Of a DNA stretch of 64,000 nt, positions 58,001-64,000 are shown in pieces (positions within the stretch are counted from its first letter, which is position 1; each line of letters opens with the position of its first letter). The DNA comes from Fibrobacterota bacterium. GTDB taxonomy: Bacteria; Fibrobacterota; Chitinivibrionia; Chitinivibrionales; FEN-1185. A program made the position numbers and the translations under genes. The DNA lies in NCBI GenBank assembly GCA_003165595.1, contig PLWQ01000041.1, forward strand, positions 57,517 through 121,516, in the 5' to 3' direction. The notes under the pieces are model-generated. The model saw nothing but the letters and a program-made list of their open reading frames with translations, ran no database searches and was not told the DNA's origin.

Positions 58001-59599
58001 GGCGCGCACGGTGTCGCCGCGGTCCGATACGGCCGTGACGGTCGCCGCGCCGATGCCCGCGTTTGCTTCGTCGAGTACCTTGCCGTACACGGTAGCGTCG
58101 GGCCGCTTCAGAAAGAACGTGTCGACAAGGGTCGCGCCCGAGTCGAGCGTGAGGGTCTGGACAAGCGGCTGGTAGCCCGTCTTGTTTGCCGTGAGGCGGT
58201 ACGTGCCCGCAGGCCTGTCGCGGTACAGGTTACCGTTGAGGTCGGTGTAGAACAGCACCGGCGCCTCAAGCGATCCGCTCAGCACCTCAACATCCATTTC
58301 TACCGCGGCGACCGGGCTTTTCACCGTGTCCAGCCCCGAGGTACCCGAGGTAATGATCCTTTCTCTTGTGAACAACTGCATGGTCCCCATGGCCGGCGCG
58401 CTGTACGTGAAATTGGCAAGGTCGCTTGCCGTGCTGGCTCCCTTGCTGTCGATGGCGAACACTTTCCATGCGTAATGATTGTTGGTGAGCACGGTGTGCG
58501 AGTTGATGGAAACGCGGCCGGTGTCGGTGGCGTCAATGACGCCGTTCTTTCCCGCAAAGTCTCCGGCGGTCACTTCGTTTTGCCACACCACGAGCTGCGC
58601 ATCCGCGCTCTGGGCGCCGGTGGCCGAATAGCTCATGTAAAGGTACACCTTGTAGGTGTTCGCCTTGGCATCAAGATTGGTCCAGGTGAACGTGATGATG
58701 CTGTCTTTCTGATACGTGCGCACCGTATCGCCCCCGAGTCCCGGAGAAATCAGGCGCGGTTTTGCAAGCGAAACGCCCTGGATGGTGAAGCTCTTGGGCA
58801 ACCCGTACCGCGTTGACGTATAGGCCATCTGATTTCCATAATTGTTAAGCACCACCCACGAATAGGTCTGGCCGGGCGATAGCGGGGGCGGGCTGGCCGT
58901 GATGGTGCCCGAAGGGTCGGGCGCCCCGTACACGATCTGCGTCTTGGGGGTTATAGCCTGCCAGATAATGCTCAGGCCGGAAATCTTGATACCGCCCCCC
59001 GCGGTCGAATCGACCGAGAGCGGTTCGTCCGAGAGAATAACGTGATAATAGGGAACGCCGGGGTTTGCGTCCCAGGTAAACGTGGGTGTGAGATCGGTGA
59101 TGTTTCCAATGGGAGTGCGGGTATTAACCGGCTGGTCGGTCTCGACGATCATCTCCATTTCATTCGAGGCGAACACCGTGTCGTGCCCCTGGATGCTTGT
59201 CTTGAACGCTACCACATAGTAATAAACGCCCGGGCCCATACCGGTCTGATCCTTGGGCCGGAATCGGATACCGCGCTTGGGCGGATATCCTCCCAGGAAC
59301 CGGTTGCTTTCCTGCTGAATGGTGCCGTCTTGCAGCGTGTCGACACAAAATTTGTCAACCTTGTAGTTGTAGTTGCTGATGTTCCCGCCGCCCGGCGACT
59401 TGTCAAAATAGAGGACACCCGAATCGGGCGCGGTAAAGCCCGGACGCGCCAGGCCGGTCCATTGCACCCAGACCTGGCTATCGGCTGCAATGGCGGCCAG
59501 CGGAAACTGGGTGAGGATATACGCGGAAGACTGCTGGGCCATGCCGGCAGAAGCCGCGCACAGGACAAGGGCCATCGCGAACCGAAGATTGACGATCAT
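55019..59599 (-). CDS. 1526-residue multidomain surface protein with sorting-type C-terminus
   Basis: Signal peptide (FAMALVLCAASAGMAQ). About 30-470 are FN3-like/Ig-like segments (TPTFTWDANPGVPYYHVILS, IITFTWTNLDAKANTYKVYL). About 500-850 hold four carboxypeptidase-regulatory-like repeats (VYGKVLDEANAGIGAATVTA; VSGVVKNGTGSPIIGADVKI; LLTGYVYGRTWVGASSAIAP; VNGIVKSSASKAPVAGATVN). About 1390-1526 are FlgD-like (SVLPNPFSPLRS, IRIKIYSVLGDLVCSVVN, WWDGRTTSGE, NGRYFVVLTVQDSGG). It lies between a beta-barrel gene and the CsgG/PorV fusion gene in one operon. It is probably a large cell-surface protein; no catalytic domain was seen. Confidence 0.75.
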   Translation of the reverse strand: MIVNLRFAMALVLCAASAGMAQQSSAYILTQFPLAAIAADSQVWVQWTGLARPGFTAPDSGVLYFDKSPGGGNISNYNYKVDKFCVDTLQDGTIQQESNRFLGGYPPKRGIRFRPKDQTGMGPGVYYYVVAFKTSIQGHDTVFASNEMEMIVETDQPVNTRTPIGNITDLTPTFTWDANPGVPYYHVILSDEPLSVDSTAGGGIKISGLSIIWQAITPKTQIVYGAPDPSGTITASPPPLSPGQTYSWVVLNNYGNQMAYTSTRYGLPKSFTIQGVSLAKPRLISPGLGGDTVRTYQKDSIITFTWTNLDAKANTYKVYLYMSYSATGAQSADAQLVVWQNEVTAGDFAGKNGVIDATDTGRVSINSHTVLTNNHYAWKVFAIDSKGASTASDLANFTYSAPAMGTMQLFTRERIITSGTSGLDTVKSPVAAVEMDVEVLSGSLEAPVLFYTDLNGNLYRDRPAGTYRLTANKTGYQPLVQTLTLDSGATLVDTFFLKRPDATVYGKVLDEANAGIGAATVTAVSDRGDTVRAATDALGNFVLSCYAADWTVGAAKTSYVASLPKKTTVAYGQNLNFGTIVLKANPFTVSGVVKNGTGSPIIGADVKILNGSQVIDECPATSQDGSFSFSLSPGTYTVYASRIGFTTYSKLINVSSSMQLSVVMPAGAALLTGYVYGRTWVGASSAIAPITNATVRFTDTASTDTFTTASGATYGDFSASVPGGHTYKMISSAAGFVAHSRFLADTTRGGITTACADTLMALGMVNGIVKSSASKAPVAGATVNLIDKPANQVTASATSQANGYFEMRNLPDGGFVIRAGGSGYVTDSVSPNDTVYVSSGRTTIEGQNDASNLAVYMSPGSKSCRWVVNGGADQTASIKILSPLVKTLSVRDTVRGVGAGPYIVSVDGAADSIVDLAYHTMSIAAAETTIHVDSVSLPAYNATAETLALSNDSISLVMRSSLSMDSASVYFKDATSQSFSVATIKDSLKVYSFRVRPQKDGSTLVYYFRGYRGADIYGYTQETFGVYVAPDSSKLTKLEITPSAGDTTLLPSGAQVTFTIKGYYGSQFIAATRMDSNGISWQLSGQGGTLTSNRGLSTVVGTGASASAGALRLVAGIDTTRIRIDKRYIPSPLIAVFLRVSGTRISSVRVRRIDAQNPFPITTSSLSKAEFIAEGLDTGKNVFVITPAWNISPTGAGVMSADGVFKPARKFVGNVRIWAQVGSLSGEFNPAASDPAQYGLAVQHLLVSGTGADTMSNLAGCTIVIPDSVAPIDKSALFQMLTPSLTNQIARMTGLRTVVGSVYDITELNGVTFRQDGRDSIQITLTIPQGANLANPLAVGTWSEDSLLWTALGSSQLSLDKKTINATTTHFSRYAVLSLSGALQTTLSVLPNPFSPLRSPSDFPLLAAKFGPGAPKGTCISFTPDVPDQQLRNIRIKIYSVLGDLVCSVVNQGAPKMVQYRLWWDGRTTSGEMKWETLSDGPDENSKTFPVNGRLMCKNGRYFVVLTVQDSGGKEKNYMRQVVLVK

Positions 59600-59653
59600 G
59601 GAAAAATCCTTTCGGAAACCGAAGACTCACCGTTTGCAAACCGAGAAACTCAA

Positions 59654-59751
59654 TGACTCACTACAGAGGCACAGAGAAAATCAAGTGGGAAGCACGAGAG
59701 ACCCCTTTTTTAGTCTTCTTCTTCTCTGTGTTCTCTGTGACTCCGCGGTGA
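59654..59751. repeat. Dispersed CACAGAG repeat, inverted pair
   Basis: TGACTCACTACAGAGGCACA at 59654 and, on the other strand, TTCTCTGTGTTCTCTGTGAC at 59722. They match the repeat at 10332-10352 and could form a stem between two operon genes. Confidence 0.55.
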
Positions 59752-59770
59752 ATGCATTTTTTCATCCCGC

Positions 59771-61237
59771 CTAGAAATGATAGTACACTCCAACTTTGAA
59801 CGCCGGGAGCGGAACGACGTCGAGTTCGAACGCCAATTGAGTTTTTGTTCCCAGGGCCGCGCCGAGATTGAGAATGGGAATCATGGCCGCGTCGCCCATC
59901 CTCATCCAGCTGATCTGCTTGTTGTTGCGCACGGCGTTGCCGAGAATGTGATTCTGATCGCCCACGCGCATATCCATCGAAAAGACTCCAAGGTTGATAA
60001 ATGCGCCATACAGCTGTCCCGACAGAATGATGACGTTGTCCACGGTGATAGCCGCATCGAGGTCCACGACACGGCTCACGGAACCCGCGCTGTCGGTGAT
60101 GGTGTGCACGTGGTATGCCTCAATGTCTCCAAACAGTTTTGTATATGAGAGAGACAGGCCGCTCGGGATGATGTCGAACGTGAGGGTATGTCCCTGGGGA
60201 AGCTTCCAGGTGGCGTCTTCGTTCGAGGTGTAGACCACGCTGTCGACGCTGTTCTGCTGAAAATTATTGAGCATGTCCGATGAGGCAAGGTTGGCTGGAT
60301 TCTGAAGATCAAGGTTTACCTTGAATGTCTTTGGATCGACAAAGAACGGCAGGTAGTATTTGGCGACGGTGGACCCTTGTGCCTTTGTGTCAACGCCGAA
60401 CCTTGACGTAAGCGTAAACCGCCAGTACTTTATGCCAAACGACGTGGACCACGCCTCTGCCTGGTAATGGCCGATTGCCTCGCCGTACACCTTGTCCGAA
60501 CCGTAGTCTATGGGCTCCCGGGGGAGCGAAGCCGCGGCGGGGCCGCTTTGTTCCAGCTTGAAATACCCCAGCATGTCGACATCCATTTTCGCCTGCATGT
60601 CGAGCCGGAAAATGTGCCGGTGCAGGTTCGCGGCAACCACGAGATCCTTGGTGATTCTATACGCGTAGCCGAAGGTCATGGTTTCCCATCCAAGCGTCGC
60701 ATCAACCGGCACGTTGATGGCGCCCCGCAGAAACAGCATGGCGTGGGTGCTGGAGCCGTTGTTGTTCATGGTGGTGTCGTAACTGAGCAGCATATCGGCG
60801 TTTCCGAGGGTATTGACGTAGTTGAGGTACACGTTCTGGACATCCGAGAAACTGGCTACGCCGCCGAGCATGGGGACATCCACGCGGATCGTTGTGTTGG
60901 CGAACTGGGCGGCGCCGGCCTGAGGCTGGAATTCCTGTCCGCCCGACTGTTGCTGACCCAATTGATCGGAGATTTTGGTCCACAGGTCGGAGGCCAGGCC
61001 CTTGGAAATCAGATTACCTTGCTCATAAGGAAAATTGACGGCCGCATAGCCCTGGCCGTAATCGAACGAGACGTCGGTGGGCGCATGCAGAAGATCGTAA
61101 TTGAATCCAAACGTCAGTTTTGCATTGAGGGTCGGCGGATTCACCGAGGCATTCAATCCGCCGGGCATGCTGCTCTGCGCCTGGGTCAAAACAACCAGGA
61201 CGCATGCCACCAAGAATGCGGCAATTCTCGTTCTCAT
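59771..61237 (-). CDS. Outer-membrane beta-barrel-like protein, first gene of the envelope operon
   Basis: 488 residues from the ATG at 61237, with AAGGTGG seven bases upstream; the frame opens two codons earlier at a TTG. Signal peptide RIAAFLVACVLVVLTQAQ. The body has many aromatic-ended beta-strand-like segments (TFGYAYRITKDLVVAANLHR, TSFGIKYWRFTLTSRFGVDT, AFELDVVPLPAFKVGVYYHF) and ends in Phe, as outer-membrane barrels do. It is followed by the 1526-residue surface protein and the CsgG/PorV fusion. The three genes probably build one envelope structure. Confidence 0.6.
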   Translation of the reverse strand: MRTRIAAFLVACVLVVLTQAQSSMPGGLNASVNPPTLNAKLTFGFNYDLLHAPTDVSFDYGQGYAAVNFPYEQGNLISKGLASDLWTKISDQLGQQQSGGQEFQPQAGAAQFANTTIRVDVPMLGGVASFSDVQNVYLNYVNTLGNADMLLSYDTTMNNNGSSTHAMLFLRGAINVPVDATLGWETMTFGYAYRITKDLVVAANLHRHIFRLDMQAKMDVDMLGYFKLEQSGPAAASLPREPIDYGSDKVYGEAIGHYQAEAWSTSFGIKYWRFTLTSRFGVDTKAQGSTVAKYYLPFFVDPKTFKVNLDLQNPANLASSDMLNNFQQNSVDSVVYTSNEDATWKLPQGHTLTFDIIPSGLSLSYTKLFGDIEAYHVHTITDSAGSVSRVVDLDAAITVDNVIILSGQLYGAFINLGVFSMDMRVGDQNHILGNAVRNNKQISWMRMGDAAMIPILNLGAALGTKTQLAFELDVVPLPAFKVGVYYHF

Positions 61238-61595
61238 AGGCAAACCACCTTGTGCAAAAACCAGTTTGGGGCATCTCGACGGGAAACCGACGGGCGAAGA
61301 CAGGGCGTTTTATCAATATTTCTTGTGAGTGAGGGACACAGGTTATTATATCCCCACAGAAAGATGCCTGTCAAGGCCAAATCGGGGACGAACCGGGATT
61401 GCGGTTGCAGTCGCCGGGAAGAGAAAAACGAAAGCGTTCCCTATTCTGCCGGCGCACTTAGTTCGGGAAAATTGTTCCGAGGATTGTTGACCCGACGGCA
61501 GCCAATGCGGCAGCGACTTGCGCGGACATTGAATCCTCGCTTCCCTTCTGGTATTTTTGCCTCAGGCCGACCTGACCTTGGGCACCGAGGCATCA
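61238..61595. other. Intergenic region before the methyltransferase
   Basis: Divergent region. GGAAAATTGTTCC at 61466-61478 resembles the palindrome at 47850-47865. No other signal or gene is seen. Confidence 0.35.
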
Positions 61596-62225
61596 ATGAT
61601 TCCTGTTCCGCATATCCGCCGCTCCTTTCCCGCCATGAAGCGGCTGTACAATCGCATCTGCCGTTTCTACGGTTTCATCGAAAAGAGTCTTGATCCGAAA
61701 ATCGAGGCGATCGCGGCCCGGAAAATCGCCACTATCCCCGGTGTCTCGTCGATGCACGCGCTGGAATACGCCTGCGGTACGGGCCTTTTGTCGTTCAAAC
61801 TGGCCCGGCATTTCGGGTCGGTTACCGCGCGTGACAGTTCCGCGGGGATGCTGTCCCGGGCGCGGGCGCGCGCCGCACAGGAAGGCGTGAAAAAAATTGA
61901 TTTCCAGGAAGGCACGATACTTGACATAAAGGATCCTGCCGGTTCATTCGACTGGGCCTTTGTGGAATTCGCCCTGCACCTGTTCCCGCCGGACGTCGAG
62001 ATGAAAATCCTCGGACGCCTGGCGGACGTTGCTCGGCAGGGGGTGGTTGTCATCGACCACGGGCGACGCTGAAGCCTTCCCGCGGCGATCGTGGAATGGC
62101 TGGAGGGCGGCTACTACGACAAATTCATCCGGCTCGATTTTGCGCCTGTTGCCCGCAACATGGGCTGCCGCACGTTTACGGAAGAAGAAATAGAAGAGTG
62201 CATGGTTTTGTCTTTTATCAAGTAA
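61596..62225 (+). pseudogene. SAM-dependent methyltransferase interrupted by an in-frame TGA
   Basis: I chose the ATG at 61596 (GAGG upstream); the frame opens at a TTG at 61557. The class I SAM fold is clear: HALEYACGTGLLSFKLARHF (motif I) and FDWAFVEFALHLFPP. A TGA at 62070-62072 follows VVVIDHGRR. The same frame then continues with AAIVEWLEGGYYDKFIRLDF and FTEEEIEECMVLSFIK to TAA at 62223-62225, which is typical methyltransferase C-terminus. So one stop codon splits an otherwise intact gene. It is most likely a nonsense mutation. A hairpin (AGCCTTCC/GGAA-T-GGCT, 62073-62101) begins right after the TGA, so recoding is not excluded. Confidence 0.7.
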
Positions 62226-62236
62226 CAGACGGACAT

Positions 62237-62602
62237 ATGGTGAGATTTGCACCGCTCAATATTTCGGCATATTCTCCGGGCCGTTTCGCCTATCTGATGG
62301 AATCGCCCTTTGCCAGGAACGTGTGGGCGTTCCTCACCGACAACGACAATCTTTCGACCATGCTTTCCGCGGTGGATTCGGGTATGCCGGCCATCCTCCC
62401 CCTGCGCGATGAAATCGAAGTGCGGTTCGGGCCGGACCTCGCATCTGCGGATTATCGCGACGATGATGCTGTCGTTTTGGTCAACAACATGATCAAACAG
62501 ATTATGGAGCTTTGCGGCTACGAGTTCGTGGCGTGCGGCATCGTCCATGGGGCGCGCTTCTTCACGAGCTCGGGCGTGTACCGCAAACTCGGGGAGGCAT
62601 GA
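62237..62602 (+). CDS. Hypothetical protein, 121 residues
   Basis: The start at 62237 follows the methyltransferase remnant by 12 bases; the longer frame from 62096 overlaps the remnant. It reads VRFAPLNISAYSPGRFAYLM, ESPFARNVWAFLTDNDNLST, VLVNNMIKQIMELCGYEFVA. No signal peptide, no motif recognised. It lies between two methyltransferase-type genes and may be co-transcribed with both. Function unknown. Confidence 0.45.
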   Translation: MVRFAPLNISAYSPGRFAYLMESPFARNVWAFLTDNDNLSTMLSAVDSGMPAILPLRDEIEVRFGPDLASADYRDDDAVVLVNNMIKQIMELCGYEFVACGIVHGARFFTSSGVYRKLGEA

Positions 62603-62644
62603 TGCCCCGTATTTCCGCGTCCACCTACCCCCCGGTTTTCAACT

Positions 62645-63514
62645 ATGAGCACTGATTCCAGATATTCGGTCGTTCTTTCGCACTGTGAGACCCGCAACCT
62701 CGTTGCCGCCAGGAATGCGGCAAGAACAGCCGCGGTTTCGAGCCCCGATCTCGGCATAACGTCGGTTGAAGTGAAAATCGGCGAACACGGCGTACACTGG
62801 CCGGACGGTTCCTTTCTCTCGTGGGAGCATATCAGGATCATCACGACAAACGAGAATGCGTGCTTTCGCATCGTCGGCGGAACACCGCAGCCAATTCGCG
62901 GTTATTCCGAGTTTACGGGCCGCTCGTTTGGTCTCATGCCCACAAAGACCGCTCCCGCAATGATTGTCGCCGGGTTTCCCATGCATCGCGTCAAGGACAT
63001 AGACCCGCTCTCGGCCGCCCGGCTCATGATCGATTCCATCGCGCCCGTTCGCGGTCGCGTGCTCGACACGGCCACCGGGCTCGGCTATACCGCGATTGAG
63101 GCGGCGAAAACCGCGCTGTCGGTTATCACCATAGAACTTGATCCCGTTGCGGAAGAAATTGCACGTGTCAATCCGTGGTCCATGGATTTGTTCAACAATC
63201 CCAGAATCACCCGCGTGGCCGGCGATGCCGCCGATAAGATCCGCGGGTTCGGACCTGGAGAATTCGACTGCATTATCCATGATCCGCCGGCGCAATGCCT
63301 TGCCGGAGACCTGTACTCAGGCGCGTTTTACAAACAGGCATACCGCGTGCTCGCGCCGACAGGACGCATGTTTCACTATATCGGCGATCCCCGGAGTCGG
63401 AGCGGGGCGCGGACGACAAAGGGTGTTGTGAAAAGGCTGATGGACGCGGGGTTTGCAAAGGTGATACCGCGGCCGAAGGCGTTCGGCGTGGTTGCGCACC
63501 GTTTATCACAGTGA
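62645..63514 (+). CDS. SAM-dependent methyltransferase-like (spermidine synthase-like) protein
   Basis: 289 residues. The N-terminal half is beta-rich (ITSVEVKIGEHGVHWPDGSF). The C-terminal half is a Rossmann fold: RVLDTATGLGYTAIEAAKTA (motif I), VITIELDPVAEEIARVNPWS (motif II acidic), and FDCIIHDPPAQCL (motif IV-like). This resembles predicted methyltransferases related to spermidine synthase. It is cytoplasmic. The start at 62645 is inferred from frame; the upstream ribosome binding site is weak. It follows the hypothetical at 62237 by 42 bases. Confidence 0.65.
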   Translation: MSTDSRYSVVLSHCETRNLVAARNAARTAAVSSPDLGITSVEVKIGEHGVHWPDGSFLSWEHIRIITTNENACFRIVGGTPQPIRGYSEFTGRSFGLMPTKTAPAMIVAGFPMHRVKDIDPLSAARLMIDSIAPVRGRVLDTATGLGYTAIEAAKTALSVITIELDPVAEEIARVNPWSMDLFNNPRITRVAGDAADKIRGFGPGEFDCIIHDPPAQCLAGDLYSGAFYKQAYRVLAPTGRMFHYIGDPRSRSGARTTKGVVKRLMDAGFAKVIPRPKAFGVVAHRLSQ

Positions 63515-63524
63515 GGACGTTTCA

Positions 63525-64000
63525 TTGATCCACCCAACACGATCCGCAACACTTCTCTTACTCATCTGCTGTGCCCTGCTCCTCAACAGCTGTTACCTAT
63601 GGAAGCAGGGCATACGCATGTTCTCCTACGCCATTGACGCAAAACCCACTGCGAAGCTTTCGCAGCGTCCGGAAACCGCGGATTCACTGAAACGGTTTTT
63701 TGCGCTGGTGAGTGACATCCGGACATTCGCGTTCGATTCCGTTGGACTGCGGCGCACGGCCAACTACACCACCTACGTACACATCGACAAGAAATATCTC
63801 ATCGACCTTGTATCCGCCACGGGGCAGGTGGACTTTACGCCTTATACCTGGTGTTATCCCCTGTTCGGGTGCTGGCCGCTGCGGGGCTATTTCGACAAGG
63901 CCGACGCCGACACCGAGGCCGCGCGGCTTTCACGAAAAGGCTACGATGTGTATGTCGGCCGCGCGGACGCGTTTTCCACGCTTGGATTCATAGCCGACCC
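63525..64000 (+). CDS. DUF2265-type aminopeptidase, 5' part
   Basis: It begins at a TTG (63525) with GAGG eight bases upstream and runs off the window; no ATG is suitably placed. MIHPTRSATLLLLICCALLL then NSC gives a lipoprotein signal. LVSDIRTFAFDSVGLRRTAN, YTTYVHIDKKYLIDLVSATG, WCYPLFGCWPLRGYFDKADA and YDVYVGRADAFSTLGF follow the predicted aminopeptidase family PF10023 (DUF2265) block by block. The zinc-binding region should lie beyond the window. It is 10 bases after the methyltransferase-like gene. Confidence 0.75.
   Translation, partial: MIHPTRSATLLLLICCALLLNSCYLWKQGIRMFSYAIDAKPTAKLSQRPETADSLKRFFALVSDIRTFAFDSVGLRRTANYTTYVHIDKKYLIDLVSATGQVDFTPYTWCYPLFGCWPLRGYFDKADADTEAARLSRKGYDVYVGRADAFSTLGFIAD

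Noticed and set aside
57881-58816. 311-codon open frame antisense to the 1526-residue surface protein
   Set aside because: Composition is that of a shadow frame and the sense strand encodes carboxypeptidase-regulatory repeats.
60467-61693. 408-codon open frame antisense to the outer-membrane barrel gene
   Set aside because: No ribosome binding site, no motif, and it covers a gene with a clear signal peptide and barrel-type C-terminus.

Overview
The window looks like chromosomal DNA from Fibrobacterota or a close relative (Fibrobacter/Chitinispirillum-type). The evidence is a C-terminal FISUMP domain (36005-39640), a fibro-slime domain (11225-13441), a TIGR02147-type regulator (25870-26706), and many exported proteins that end in a FlgD/Por-secretion-like sorting domain. 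No rRNA, tRNA, CRISPR array, prophage or intact transposase was seen. Assignments rest on reading motifs by eye; no database was searched.

Layout. 1-11 kb: an outer-membrane-like protein, an MFS transporter, three exported proteins (DUF2271-like, DUF4350-like, beta-propeller), a SirB1/TPR lipoprotein with a GT-C-like membrane protein, and an antitoxin beside a decayed PIN toxin. 11-15.4 kb: a minus-strand minor-pilin operon (FimT/PilV/PilW/PilX-like) whose last product carries two discoidin-like domains and a fibro-slime domain. 15.7-18.2 kb: a GH81 endo-beta-1,3-glucanase. 18.4-29 kb: a small Rho_N-like protein, a VIT/VWA surface protein, a TIGR02147-regulator operon with a Kelch lipoprotein, and a lipoprotein with a CBM-like end. 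29.5-39.6 kb: tandem GH3 beta-glucosidases, a CsgG-like/PEGA protein and a ten-Ig-repeat FISUMP lipoprotein. 39.8-45.8 kb: a RidA-like protein, a TolB/TPR protein with one CxxCH motif, and an acyltransferase-GT4-GT2 operon. 46-53 kb: an LRR lipoprotein, a GH16 laminarinase-like enzyme, a PD-(D/E)xK-like protein, a cupredoxin-like protein and a third GH3. 53.4-61.2 kb: a three-gene envelope operon (beta-barrel, 1526-residue multidomain protein, CsgG-like/PorV-like fusion). 61.6-64 kb: a methyltransferase interrupted by an in-frame TGA, a hypothetical, a second methyltransferase and the start of a DUF2265-type aminopeptidase.

How the genes may work together. GH81, GH16 and three GH3 enzymes form a plausible secreted beta-1,3-glucan (laminarin/callose) degradation set. 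Many exported products carry T9SS-type sorting domains and one outer-membrane protein is PorV-like, so type IX-like export or surface anchoring is a reasonable inference, although no T9SS motor gene is present here.

The best candidates for something undescribed are two families of palindromic intergenic sites: CTTAC-N5-GTAAG (three sites) and GTTTTCY-N3-RGAAAAC (three sites, one in front of the TIGR02147 regulator). Next come the pilin/discoidin/fibro-slime fusion, the shared N-terminal module on three GH3 enzymes and a DUF2271-like protein, and the CsgG-PorV fusion operon.
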